A stretch of 64,000 bases of DNA from an uncultured Williamsia sp. (GTDB lineage Bacteria > Actinomycetota > Actinomycetes > Mycobacteriales > Mycobacteriaceae), in contig NZ_CANLWM010000002.1 of NCBI RefSeq assembly GCF_947494875.1, positions 124,001-188,000 of the forward strand, read 5' to 3'. Made by a program: the position numbers and the translations under genes. The notes beneath the pieces were generated by a model. The model saw only the letters and a list, made by a program, of their open reading frames with translations. It was not told the origin of the DNA and ran no database searches. Shown piece by piece: positions 30,278 to 39,206 of this stretch; the first letter of the stretch is position 1; each line of letters starts with the position of its first letter.

Positions 30278-31363
30278 GTGTCCAGCCCCGCGAAGTACCT
30301 CAGCAGCCTCGAGATCGACACCACGACGCCGGTCCTGGTCACCGGCGCGACCGGATACGTGGCCGGATGGGTGGTCAAGGATCTCCTGGACGCCGGTGTC
30401 ACCGTGCACGCCGCGGTGCGCAACCCCGACGACCGTCGCAAGACCGCGCACCTCCGGGCTCTCGCCGACGCGGCACCCGGGACGATCGAGTTCTTCGCCG
30501 CGGACCTGCTGACCGACGGCTCCTACGACGAGGCGATGGCGGGCTGCGGGATCGTGTTCCACACCGCGTCGCCGTTCACTTCCGCGGTGAAGGACCCGCA
30601 GAAGGAACTGGTCGACCCCGCCGTCGAGGGCACACGCACGGTCCTCGAGTCGGCCGATCGCACCGAGTCGGTCCGTCGCGTCGTGCTGACCAGTTCGGTG
30701 GCCGCGATCTACACCGACACCGTCGACTGCGAGAACGCCGGCGGGTCGCTCACCGAGGACGACTGGAACACCTCGGCGACTCTGGACTACGAGCCCTACA
30801 ACCTGTCGAAGACGTTGGCGGAGAGGAAGGCGTGGGAGATCGCCGACGCGCAGTCACGCTGGGACCTGGTGGTGATCAACCCGTCGCTCGTGATCGGTCC
30901 GCCGCTCGGGCCCGCGCCCACGTCGGAGAGCTTCGCCATCGTCACCCAGCTCGGCAACGGGCTGATGGCACTGGGTGCGCCGCGCATCAAGATCGGCGTC
31001 GTGGACGTGCGGGAGGTCGCGCAGGCGCATGTGACCGCGGCGTTCACCACGGGCGCGTCGGGTCGCCACATCCTGTCGGCGGCGGACACCGATCTGCTGG
31101 AGATGGGCAGGGCGCTGCTGCCGAAGTTCGGTCGGAAGCGTCCGCTCCCCCGTTTCCCGATGCCGATCCCGCTGCTGGTCGCGGTGGCGCCGTTCGTCGG
31201 CCGCGACCGCCGCTTCGTCAGGCGCTGCTCGGGCGGCCCGCTCCACCTGGACAACACGAAGAGCCGTGAGGCGCTGACGATCTCGTACCGGCCGATGCGG
31301 GAGTCACTGGAGGAGATGTTCGCGGCCATGCTCGACGCCGGTCAGGTGAAACTCCTGCGCTGA
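30278..31363 (+). CDS. NAD(P)-dependent aldehyde/ketone reductase (extended SDR, dihydroflavonol-4-reductase-like)
   Basis: This 361-residue extended SDR shows VTGATGYVAGWVVKDLL (21-37), an Arg after strand 2 indicating NADP preference (AAVRNPDDRR), HTASPF (about 95), VVLTSSVAAIY (Ser) and YNLSKTLAE (Tyr/Lys pair). Proteins of this type reduce aldehydes or ketones in secondary metabolism or detoxification; the substrate is unknown. The GTG start lacks a ribosome site, but TACCCT ends 6 nt upstream, suggesting a leaderless transcript separate from the glucan genes, 17 nt away. Confidence 0.85.
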   Translation: MSSPAKYLSSLEIDTTTPVLVTGATGYVAGWVVKDLLDAGVTVHAAVRNPDDRRKTAHLRALADAAPGTIEFFAADLLTDGSYDEAMAGCGIVFHTASPFTSAVKDPQKELVDPAVEGTRTVLESADRTESVRRVVLTSSVAAIYTDTVDCENAGGSLTEDDWNTSATLDYEPYNLSKTLAERKAWEIADAQSRWDLVVINPSLVIGPPLGPAPTSESFAIVTQLGNGLMALGAPRIKIGVVDVREVAQAHVTAAFTTGASGRHILSAADTDLLEMGRALLPKFGRKRPLPRFPMPIPLLVAVAPFVGRDRRFVRRCSGGPLHLDNTKSREALTISYRPMRESLEEMFAAMLDAGQVKLLR

Positions 31364-31377
31364 CGCCCGGGGCCCGG

Positions 31378-32127
31378 TCAGCCGACGTCGGGTCTCGATG
31401 CCTTCTTGCGTTCGATGTCGGCCAGCGCCCGCGCGTGCTCGGCGCGTTGCGCGGCGGAGGCCGCCCAGTCGTCGGCACGGTTGCGCACCACTCGGGCCGG
31501 GGCACCGACTGCGATCGAGTAGTCGGGGAACACCCCGCGCACCACGGCGTGCGAGCCGAGCACACAACCGCGCCCGACGACGGTGTTGCGCAGCACCGAC
31601 ACCTTCGCCGCGATCCACGTGTCGGGACCGATGCGAACCGGCCCCTTGACGATGCCCTGATCCTTGATCGGCAGGGTGATGTCCTCGGTGCGGTGGTCGA
31701 AATCGCAGATGTAGCACCAGTCCGCGACCAGTGTCGACGCGCCGATCTCGATGTCGAGGTAGGCGTTGACGACGTTGTTGGCACCGAAGACCGTCTTGTC
31801 CCCGATACGCAGCGAGCCCTCGTGGCAGCGGATGGAGTTGCCGTCGCCGATGTGCACCCACCGACCGATCTCCAACCGTGCGAGTTCGGGTGTCGCGTGG
31901 ATCTCGACGTCCCGACCGAAGAAGACCATGCCCTTCAGGACCACGTGGGGGTTCGCGAGGCGGAAGCGCCAGAGCCGGAAGTACCGGACCAGATACCAGG
32001 GCGTGTAGGCGCGGTGGTCGATGACCCAGCGCAGCGAGGCCAGGGTCAGGAACCGGATCTGATCGGGATCTCGACGGCGGCCCGCGCGCCGACGCGAGCG
32101 CAGCGACGCGTTCCACATGGTCGTCAT
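31378..32127 (-). CDS. Left-handed beta-helix (hexapeptide) acyltransferase
   Basis: This 249-residue protein has a basic N-terminus, then hexapeptide repeats (about 75-205; GVDVEI/IGDGNS/IGDKTVFGANN/VVGRGCVLGSHAVV type) ending in the family cap VFPDYSIAVGAPARVVRNR. It should transfer an acetyl or other acyl group from CoA to a sugar hydroxyl. By position and family it matches Rv3034c, which lies beside the methylglucose lipopolysaccharide genes, so acylation of that glucan is a reasonable proposal. ATG 32127 has TAGGG about 11 nt upstream; an ATG three codons in is an alternative. Confidence 0.83.
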   Translation of the reverse strand: MTTMWNASLRSRRRAGRRRDPDQIRFLTLASLRWVIDHRAYTPWYLVRYFRLWRFRLANPHVVLKGMVFFGRDVEIHATPELARLEIGRWVHIGDGNSIRCHEGSLRIGDKTVFGANNVVNAYLDIEIGASTLVADWCYICDFDHRTEDITLPIKDQGIVKGPVRIGPDTWIAAKVSVLRNTVVGRGCVLGSHAVVRGVFPDYSIAVGAPARVVRNRADDWAASAAQRAEHARALADIERKKASRPDVG

Positions 32128-32256
32128 GGCCAGACACCCTATCGGCCGTCCGCGAGGGGTCCCGGTCCGCCGAGGGGCCCGCGATAGGCTCACCGGTGCG
32201 AACGGGCCGTCGGCATGACGGCGGGCCCGGGAAGTGCAGGTCAGGACAGGAGAACG

Positions 32257-33588
32257 ATGCGGGACAGCTCGGTGCCCACGCGCGGCCGTCGCGGGACGAC
32301 CGCACGGTGGATCGTCCTCCTCCTCGCGGCCGTCACCCTGGTCGCCGCGTGCGCCGACGGTGAGGCAGACGTCCGCTCGATCCCGAGCGCCGGATGGGCC
32401 AGCTACGGCGGCGACGCCGGCAACGCGAACTTCGCCTACCCCGACGTCCCCGACGACCTGACCCTGTCCTGGAGTCGCCCGACCGGTGGACCCGTCTCGG
32501 CCCCGCTCACCATCTCGGGCCGGTCCAACGTCCAGGTGACCTCCAGTACCGAGAGCGGCTGCAACACCTTCGTCTTCGATTCCCGCGCCGGCCGGAAGAA
32601 CTGGTGCCGACGGATGGCGGCCGGCGTCGAACTGAACGCCATGCTCGTCGACCAGTACGACAACGTGTACGTCGGTGAGGCGGGCAATCTGGTGGCCTAC
32701 ACCGGCGGCGGGTCGATCCGGTGGCGCTTCCCCGCCGCTGGCGTGCCGGTGTCGCTCAAGTTCGCCGGACCCGGCGTCCTGCTGCTCGTCACCGACCTCG
32801 GCCAGGTCGTCCTCGTCAACTCGCAGACCGGGCAGCCGGCCGCACCCGGGGTGTCGCTGCGGTCCGACCTCGACACCTCACAGCCGGCCGCCGGGCTCGG
32901 CGACTGCATCACCGGCGGACCGAACTGCCCGATCCAGGCCAGCCCGGCCGTCGACACCGCGGCGCAGCGGTTCTACGTCGGCTTCTGGCCGGCGAAGTCG
33001 ATCGCCTCGGAGGTCCGGGCCCTGCGATACGACGCCGTCAACGGGGCGGTGGCGATCCGAGACGCGTGGACCGCCCAGATCCCGAGCGGCGTCATCGGGA
33101 CGCCCACGCTGTCCGAGGACAAGAAGACGCTGTATGTCTTCGACCGCCTGGGCAGCATCTACGCACTCGACGCCGCGACCGGCAAGACCCGCTGGAGTTA
33201 CTTCGTCGGCGGGTACGGGTTCGGGACGATGACCGTCTCCCCCGACGGGGTGATCATCCCGACCGGCGTCATCGGCGCGCCGCTGCGGGCGTTCCGCGAC
33301 CGCGGCGCCAAGGCCGAACCCCTCTGGCAGCGCACCGATCTGCAGACCGTGAGCCTGTCCACGCTGACGAGCACCGGAAGCGCCTGGACGGTGGTGCGTT
33401 CCGGGCGCGACCAGAAGCTGTCCCTGCTCGAGGTCTCGGCCCGCGACGGGAAGACCGAGCGCACCCTCGACCTCCCCGGCGCGCTCGGCTTCGCGACCGG
33501 GGTCGCCGTCTCCGCGGAGGGTGCCATCGCGACGGCCACGAACCTGGGCGAGGTCTACTTCTTCGACAAGCCGAAGACCACGAATTGA
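32257..33588 (+). CDS. PQQ-like beta-propeller lipoprotein
   Basis: This 443-residue protein starts with a basic leader and hydrophobic segment ending in the lipobox LVAAC (about residue 34), so it is an exported lipoprotein. The rest is a beta-propeller with PQQ-type blades (WASYGGDAGNANFA, GTPTLSEDKKTLYVFDRLG, IYALDAATGKTRWSY). It lacks evidence of PQQ enzymes' catalytic residues and is probably a scaffold. A clear AGGAGA precedes the ATG. It corresponds in position to Rv3035. Function unknown. Confidence 0.85.
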   Translation: MRDSSVPTRGRRGTTARWIVLLLAAVTLVAACADGEADVRSIPSAGWASYGGDAGNANFAYPDVPDDLTLSWSRPTGGPVSAPLTISGRSNVQVTSSTESGCNTFVFDSRAGRKNWCRRMAAGVELNAMLVDQYDNVYVGEAGNLVAYTGGGSIRWRFPAAGVPVSLKFAGPGVLLLVTDLGQVVLVNSQTGQPAAPGVSLRSDLDTSQPAAGLGDCITGGPNCPIQASPAVDTAAQRFYVGFWPAKSIASEVRALRYDAVNGAVAIRDAWTAQIPSGVIGTPTLSEDKKTLYVFDRLGSIYALDAATGKTRWSYFVGGYGFGTMTVSPDGVIIPTGVIGAPLRAFRDRGAKAEPLWQRTDLQTVSLSTLTSTGSAWTVVRSGRDQKLSLLEVSARDGKTERTLDLPGALGFATGVAVSAEGAIATATNLGEVYFFDKPKTTN

Positions 33589-33676
33589 CGCGGGCTCACA
33601 CTGTGGAGTTGTCAAGGTTCTGATGCGGTCCTGACTGGTGGTCAGGTGCGGGAGATGTGCTGTCGCTGGTCGGTTC

Positions 33677-34966
33677 TCAGGCGGCGATGGTGTCGAGGCG
33701 CAGGGTGCGGCGGTTGTAGGCGGGTTGCAGTTCGCGTCGTGGGTCGACCGTCGCGGGTGGTCGGATCCAGGGGTGGCGGTCGGGGCCCATCTCGATCTCC
33801 CAGCCGCGCTGGTGCACCGCGACGTGGCAGGTTCGGCACAGCAGGCACCCGTTGTCGCATGTCGTGGGTCCGCCGTCGGAGTGGAAGACGATGTGGTGGA
33901 CGTCGGTCCATGACGCGGGGTTGCCGCACATGACGCACGACTGGTCGCGGGCGACGATCGCCTTGCGGGTGCGGCCGGTGAACAGCCGCGCGGTCGGGGA
34001 GATGTCGACCGGGGCTGCGTCGACATCGACGGCGATGCGGGTGACCGAGGCATCACACGACAGCAGTGACACCGCCTCGTCGGTGACGGTGCCCATCCAC
34101 TGCAGATACGCCGGTCCCGCCGGGGTGACTCCGCAGCAGTCGGTGTCGTTTGCGGGGACGGTCAGCAGGATCTCGGTCTTCGCCGACCCCACGAGCCCTT
34201 CGGCTCCGAGCGCACGGGACGCGGCTTCGACGACTTGTGCGAACGCGTCCGCTCGGCGCTGTGCGGCCGACCTCGGGTCGGGTGTCCCGTCGGGTAGCGG
34301 CCTGGGTCGCGATGCGGAGTCGACACAGGAGATGAACCGCTCCCCCGTGACCACGTCGAGGTCGAATGTCCCCGCCATTCGGCCGTCGTCGCGTTGCGCC
34401 CAGACCACCTCGTTCAGCGTCGTGTCCTCGGCGACCGGCGTCGCCGGCTCGCCGTCGTCGACCATCTCGGGTTCGTGCTCGATGGCGATCGTCCGGGCCC
34501 GGTCGTCGATCTCGACCGGCGAGCGGCCAGCAAGCGCGTGTCCGATCAACGCCGCCTCGGTCTCGACCGCCAGCTCCGAGCCGAGCGGTGACCGGGTGCG
34601 TATCGCGACGTGGCGTACTCCGCGGGCGACGGCGTCGGCGAACTCCGCCGACAGTGACCCGTCGCGTAGGTGTCGGGCCAGTGCGGGCAGGTGCCCGATC
34701 GCCCTACCGAGCCGGATCGCCCGCGACGCCACCACCGGCACACACCCATTACGGCGCAGCAGTTCTCGCACCGAAAACCCCAGGCGCTTCGCGGTGCCCC
34801 GGCATTCGATCTCCCCGGTCACCCGGGCCAGCAACCCGTCCGCGGCGTTACGCGCAGCCACCGCCGCCCGCACCCCCGCCAGCAACACGTCATCATCGGC
34901 GGGCACCTCGCACTCACGGACGGTATCGGCGAGGCGATCAGCCGCCTCCAGCACTTCCTCGAACAT
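33677..34966 (-). CDS. DUF222 + HNH endonuclease domain protein (13E12-like)
   Basis: This 429-residue protein has an N-terminal DUF222 helical region (about 1-280) and a C-terminal HNH domain: C-x2-C (CVMCGNP), the core WTDVHHIVFHSDGGPT, then LLCRTCHVAVHQRGW. The family is multi-copy in Gordonia, Rhodococcus and mycobacteria (13E12 repeats) and behaves like a mobile or selfish nuclease; its role is unknown. It sits between the Rv3035 and Rv3037c homologues, where M. tuberculosis has a different gene, consistent with insertion. TAGTGT ends 7 nt before the ATG with no ribosome site, so a leaderless mRNA is likely. Confidence 0.92.
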   Translation of the reverse strand: MFEEVLEAADRLADTVRECEVPADDDVLLAGVRAAVAARNAADGLLARVTGEIECRGTAKRLGFSVRELLRRNGCVPVVASRAIRLGRAIGHLPALARHLRDGSLSAEFADAVARGVRHVAIRTRSPLGSELAVETEAALIGHALAGRSPVEIDDRARTIAIEHEPEMVDDGEPATPVAEDTTLNEVVWAQRDDGRMAGTFDLDVVTGERFISCVDSASRPRPLPDGTPDPRSAAQRRADAFAQVVEAASRALGAEGLVGSAKTEILLTVPANDTDCCGVTPAGPAYLQWMGTVTDEAVSLLSCDASVTRIAVDVDAAPVDISPTARLFTGRTRKAIVARDQSCVMCGNPASWTDVHHIVFHSDGGPTTCDNGCLLCRTCHVAVHQRGWEIEMGPDRHPWIRPPATVDPRRELQPAYNRRTLRLDTIAA

Positions 34967-35054
34967 GTGTACGACACTAGCCAGGCCCACCGACAACTCC
35001 GGCCGAAAACGCTCGCAACCGGTCGAAGTGTGGACGCAGGCCGATCTGTGGAAT

Positions 35055-36257
35055 CTAGCGGGTCGGGCCGGCAGCGTCGCCCGCCCTCTCCCCCGGGCCG
35101 CAGATGAACACCGTCGCCGCGGTGCCGATGCGCGTGACGACGAGGGCGAGAGAACGACTGCCGCGCAGGCGGAGACGTGTGCGTAGCCGGTCGGGGTCGA
35201 CGTCGACACCGCGCACGAGGATCTCGAGGACGCCGCAGTCCAGGTCGACCAGTCGGCGCCGCAGGCCCTTCTCCGAGAGCGGCATTTGCTCGAATACAGG
35301 CCACCCCCGCTCGCCCGCCGGCACCGCGTCACCGGTGAGGTGAGCGATGCGGTGGTCCAGCTGCCACAGCCCGTGCCGCGCGGCGTAGTGCCGCACCAAC
35401 CCCGCGCGGACGACGGCCCCGTCGGGGTCGACGATCCACCGACCGACCGGTGCCACCGGTACGTCGTCGGGCTCGTCGTCGGTGATCTCGAAACCGCCTC
35501 CGGCCGAACGGATGACGGTCGCGCGGCGCCGTGGGAGGTCCTGGTCGCCGGTCCACAAGGCCACCTCGCGAACCCCGCCGTCGACCGACACCACCTCGGT
35601 CTCACCGACGAATCCGAAACGGTCGCGCAGCATCCGATGGTCCAGTCCGGGAGCACATTTCACGACCAGCGAGTGACCCGCGTACACCGACAGCAACTCG
35701 AACAGACCGGGTCGCAGATCCTCGAGTCGGAACTTCCGTGCACCCGTCGCATCTCGACGCGCCGGATCCGCGATCACGACGTCGGCGGTGCTGGTGGGGG
35801 TCAACGCGTCGGCCACAGCGACCACTGCCGCGGGAACGTTGTGCGCGGCCATGGCCGCCCGTGCCGGGTCGAGGTCGCTGCCGATCACACCGGCGATCCC
35901 CGACGTCGCCGTCAGCTCGAGCAGCTCGGCGCCGATCGAGCAGGTCACGTCGTGCACGACGGCACCCGGTGTCGCAGAGGCGATCCGACGGGCGCGGTGC
36001 ACCGCGACGGACGCGGCCGTGGCCTGTTGCGCCGACGCGTCGTCCAGCAGGAGGTCGTCGGCTCGTCTCAGCCGACCGCGCGCACGACGCCGACCGCGGA
36101 TCACGTCGACGAGTGCGGCGTCGCGGCCCGGGTAGCGAGCCCGCAATGTCGCGAGATCGGAGATCAGCGTGTCGGGGCGGAGCAGGAGATCGCTCGCCGT
36201 CGACAGCGCCTTCTCACCGAATCGCGAGGCGAGCCATGCGACGTCGTCGACATCCAC
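35055..36257 (-). CDS. SAM-dependent methyltransferase with THUMP-like domain
   Basis: This 400-residue protein has a helical N-terminus (1-95), a class I methyltransferase core (VVHDVTCSIGAELLELTA about 100; GVIGSDLDPARAAMAAHN about 122; ADVVIADPARRD about 156) and a C-terminal THUMP-like domain (about 300-390; GLRRRLVDLDCGVLEILVRG cut short). It matches the Rv3037c family. The ADPARR motif in place of NPPY suggests a nucleic-acid or unusual substrate; not known. It is followed after 9 nt (upstream) by another methyltransferase gene. Confidence 0.82.
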   Translation of the reverse strand: MDVDDVAWLASRFGEKALSTASDLLLRPDTLISDLATLRARYPGRDAALVDVIRGRRRARGRLRRADDLLLDDASAQQATAASVAVHRARRIASATPGAVVHDVTCSIGAELLELTATSGIAGVIGSDLDPARAAMAAHNVPAAVVAVADALTPTSTADVVIADPARRDATGARKFRLEDLRPGLFELLSVYAGHSLVVKCAPGLDHRMLRDRFGFVGETEVVSVDGGVREVALWTGDQDLPRRRATVIRSAGGGFEITDDEPDDVPVAPVGRWIVDPDGAVVRAGLVRHYAARHGLWQLDHRIAHLTGDAVPAGERGWPVFEQMPLSEKGLRRRLVDLDCGVLEILVRGVDVDPDRLRTRLRLRGSRSLALVVTRIGTAATVFICGPGERAGDAAGPTR

Positions 36258-36266
36258 GGGACGGGA

Positions 36267-37226
36267 TCAGGCCTTGTGACCGGAGACCACGACGTTGTAG
36301 AAGAACTGCGGCGGGACCACCTTGCGCATGACGTTCTCGTCGAGCCAGGTCAGGCGCTTCCACCCGCCGAACGCGAATCGTGCCCAGCCCCACCCCAATT
36401 TACCCTGGGGTACGGCGGCCTCGAACGTGCGCACCGGCCAGCCCAGCATGGCGGCGGTGAACTCCTCGGTGGCGGTGGCCACCTCGACAGCACCGGCGGA
36501 GCGGGCCAGGCGGGCCAACTCCCGTGGGTCGAACGTGTGGATGTCCACGACGGCTTCGAGTGCCGCCGCGCGCGACGACTCGTCGAGCTCGGCCTGAGGA
36601 CGCCGCCAGTCGCGCAGAGGAGCCCACCTGGTGACCGTCGTGGTCAGCTTCCACGTCGTCCGGGACAGCCACCGGGCGTAGAAGTCACCGATGGTCGACG
36701 GCTCACCGGCGAACACGAATCGGCCGCCGGGCTTGAGCACCCGGAGCACCTCACGCAGCGCCTGCTCGACGTCCGGGATGTGGTGCAACACGGCATGCCC
36801 GACGACGAGGTCGAAGGTGCCGTCCTCGTAGGGGATGGTCTCGGCGTCGGCGACGCGGCCGTCCACGTCGAGGCCGAGGTTCTCCGCGTTGCGCAGCGCG
36901 ACCTTCACCATCCCGGGCGACAGGTCGGTGACCGACCCGGACGAGGCGACGCCCGACTGCATCAGGTTGAGCAGGAAGAAGCCGGTGCCGCAGCCCAGTT
37001 CGAGAGCACGCTCGTAGGGCAGCGACGCGTCGTCGGCGACGGCGTCGAACCGGCCGCGGGCGTAGTCGATGCAGCGCTCGTCGTAGGAGATCGACCACTT
37101 CTCGTCGTAGGTCTCGGCCTCCCAGTCGTGGTAGAGCACCTGGGCGAGTTTGGTGTCGGCGAGTGCGGCGTCCACCTCGGCGGCGGTGGCGTGCGGATTC
37201 GGCGCGGGATCGGACGGAGCGGTCAC
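36267..37226 (-). CDS. SAM-dependent methyltransferase (Methyltransf_11 type)
   Basis: This 319-residue protein has motif I ALELGCGTGFFLLNLMQ (about 74-90), the post-I acidic VTDLSPGM, and VVGHAVLHHIPDVEQALREV (about 142-161). The long C-terminal region ends VPPQFFYNVVVSGHKA and is shared with Rv3038c-type proteins. The substrate is unknown; the family is conserved in mycolate-producing actinobacteria. GTG 37226 is used. It lies 37 nt downstream of the enoyl-CoA hydratase gene, so they may be one transcript. Confidence 0.85.
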   Translation of the reverse strand: MTAPSDPAPNPHATAAEVDAALADTKLAQVLYHDWEAETYDEKWSISYDERCIDYARGRFDAVADDASLPYERALELGCGTGFFLLNLMQSGVASSGSVTDLSPGMVKVALRNAENLGLDVDGRVADAETIPYEDGTFDLVVGHAVLHHIPDVEQALREVLRVLKPGGRFVFAGEPSTIGDFYARWLSRTTWKLTTTVTRWAPLRDWRRPQAELDESSRAAALEAVVDIHTFDPRELARLARSAGAVEVATATEEFTAAMLGWPVRTFEAAVPQGKLGWGWARFAFGGWKRLTWLDENVMRKVVPPQFFYNVVVSGHKA

Positions 37227-37263
37227 GGGCGAACTCCTCGGATGTGGCAGAGGGACAGCAGGA

Positions 37264-38052
37264 TCACTTGCCGAGGAACTCGGCCTTGCCGGGGCCGTTC
37301 TCGACGAAGGACTTCATGCCGGTGGCACGATCCTCGGTGGCGAACAGCGCGGCGAACTGTGCGGCCTCGATCTTCAGGCCGGTCGCGAGGTCGGTGTCGA
37401 GACCCTGGTCGATCGACGCCTTGGCCGCGGCGAGCGCCACCGACGCCGCCTTCGTGAACTGCGACGCCCACGTCACCGCGGTCGCGTACACCTCGTCGGG
37501 TGCGACGACCTCGTCGACGAGACCGATCTTCAGTGCCTCCTCGGCGCCGACGAAGCGGCCGGTGAACACCATGTCCTTGGCACGCGACGGACCGATGAGC
37601 CGCGCGAGGCGCTGCGTCCCGCCGCCGCCCGGGATGACACCGAGCAGCACCTCGGGCACCCCGAGCTTCGCGTTGTCGCCGGCGACACGGCGGTCGGCAC
37701 CGAGCACCACCTCGAGGCCACCGCCGAGCGCGTAACCGGTGATGGCGGCGACGGTCGGCTTCGGGATGGTCGCGATCGCGCCCAGTCCGGCCTGTAGGCG
37801 TCCGGCGAGCTTGCTCATCTCGGCGAACGTCATGTCGTTCATCTCCTTGATGTCGGCGCCGGCCGCCAACACCTTGGGTCCGCCGTAGACGACGACAGCC
37901 TTGACCGCGTCGTCGCGCGTCGCCTCGTCTGCGGCCGCGGCGAGCTCGTCCTGGACCTGACGGCTCAGCGCGTTCATCGGCGGACGGTCGAGGCGGATGG
38001 TGGCGACGCCGGGGTGGTCGTCGCTGTGCTCGAGACGGACGAATTCAGGCAT
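37264..38052 (-). CDS. Enoyl-CoA hydratase (EchA17-like)
   Basis: This 262-residue crotonase-fold protein hydrates trans-2-enoyl-CoA in beta-oxidation. Oxyanion loops AAGADIKEM (about 66-74) and YALGGGLEV (about 110-118), and both catalytic Glu positions (EVVLGADRR region and GVPEVLLGVIPGGGGTQ) are present, so it should be active as a hydratase. It matches the Rv3039c position. ATG 38052 is preceded by TAGCCT ending 7 nt upstream; the longer open frame upstream is not family-like. Confidence 0.92.
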   Translation of the reverse strand: MPEFVRLEHSDDHPGVATIRLDRPPMNALSRQVQDELAAAADEATRDDAVKAVVVYGGPKVLAAGADIKEMNDMTFAEMSKLAGRLQAGLGAIATIPKPTVAAITGYALGGGLEVVLGADRRVAGDNAKLGVPEVLLGVIPGGGGTQRLARLIGPSRAKDMVFTGRFVGAEEALKIGLVDEVVAPDEVYATAVTWASQFTKAASVALAAAKASIDQGLDTDLATGLKIEAAQFAALFATEDRATGMKSFVENGPGKAEFLGK

Positions 38053-38206
38053 GGTCCGCAGGCTACCGCCTGTCCACAGGAGCAGCCGTCCCGCCATCGG
38101 TGACCGTCGCCGCCACCGACGCCCGCCGGACCCGCGTTCCTCGCGACGCGCGTGCGCGTCCCGGAAAGGGCGCTCGGCGGGCGGTGATGCCCTAGGGTCG
38201 AACGGC

Positions 38207-39157
38207 ATGGCGACGGAGTCGGCGGGCGAGCCGGTCGAGCTCACCGTCGGTGAGCGGGTCCTCCGGATCTCCAGCCCCGATCGCGTCTACTTCCCCGCCC
38301 GCGGCGAGACCAAGCTCGACCTCGCTATGTACTACATCTCCGTCGGCGACGGCATCGTCCGCGCGCTGCGGGACCGTCCGTGCATGCTGCACCGGTTCCC
38401 CAAGGGCGTCGCGGGTCAGAAGGTGCACCAGAAGCGCATACCCGCAGGCGCCCCGGACTGGCTCGAGACGGTCCGTATCTTCTTCCCGCGCTACAGCCGC
38501 ACAGCCGACGAGGTGTGTGTCACCGAACTCGCGAGCGTCATGTGGGCGGTGCAGATGTCGACGGTCGAGTTCCACCCCTGGAACTCCCGCCGCGACGACA
38601 CCGAGAAGCCCGACGAGTGGCGCATCGACCTCGACCCCATGCCCGACTGCCCGTTCGACCGGGTGCAGCGCGTCGCGCGGGTCGCGCAGGAGGTGCTCGA
38701 CGAACTCGGCATCCGCGGCTTCCCGAAGACCTCCGGCGGATCGGGCCTGCACATCTATGTCCGCATCGAGCCGCGATGGGGATTCGCCGACGTCCGTCGT
38801 GCCGCACTCGCGTTCGCCCGCGAGGTCGAGCGCCGCGCCGGCGGTGAGGCGACCACGACCTGGTGGCGCAAGGACCGCGAGCCCGACGTCGTGTTCGTCG
38901 ACTACAACCAGAACGCCCGCGACCACACCATCGCCGCGGCCTACTCGGTGCGCGGGAACCCCGAGGGCACCGTGTCGACACCGTTCGCGTGGGACGAACT
39001 CGAGGACATCGTCCCCGGTGACATGACCATCGCGACCGTGCCCGAGCGGTACGCGCGCCTGGGTGACCTGCACGCCGAGATCGACGACGTCGCCCATCGC
39101 CTCGACGACCTTCTCGCCTGGGCCGACCGCGACGGCCTGGAAGCGGCCGAGGACTGA
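38207..39157 (+). CDS. Stand-alone LigD-type primase/polymerase domain protein
   Basis: This 316-residue protein is an archaeo-eukaryotic primase-fold PolDom without ligase or nuclease domains. It has HRFPKGVAGQKVHQKRIP (about 64-81), the metal-binding D-x-D in WRIDLDPMPDCPF (about 139), KTSGGSGLHIYVRI (about 178, the SGxH motif) and a third Asp in VVFVDYNQN (about 230). Mycobacterial PolD1/PolD2 proteins of this kind insert ribonucleotides in repair, but are not the main NHEJ LigD. No ku or ligD is nearby. TAGGGT ends 8 nt before the ATG. Confidence 0.9.
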   Translation: MATESAGEPVELTVGERVLRISSPDRVYFPARGETKLDLAMYYISVGDGIVRALRDRPCMLHRFPKGVAGQKVHQKRIPAGAPDWLETVRIFFPRYSRTADEVCVTELASVMWAVQMSTVEFHPWNSRRDDTEKPDEWRIDLDPMPDCPFDRVQRVARVAQEVLDELGIRGFPKTSGGSGLHIYVRIEPRWGFADVRRAALAFAREVERRAGGEATTTWWRKDREPDVVFVDYNQNARDHTIAAAYSVRGNPEGTVSTPFAWDELEDIVPGDMTIATVPERYARLGDLHAEIDDVAHRLDDLLAWADRDGLEAAED

Positions 39158-39206
39158 ACACGCACGACCACGAACCATCGGAGTCCGACGAGCAGAGGGG
39201 ACCGAA

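Noticed and set aside
35286-37457. Plus-strand open frame of about 723 codons opposite two methyltransferase genes
   Set aside because: Antisense to clear methyltransferases; composition is that of a GC-shadow frame.
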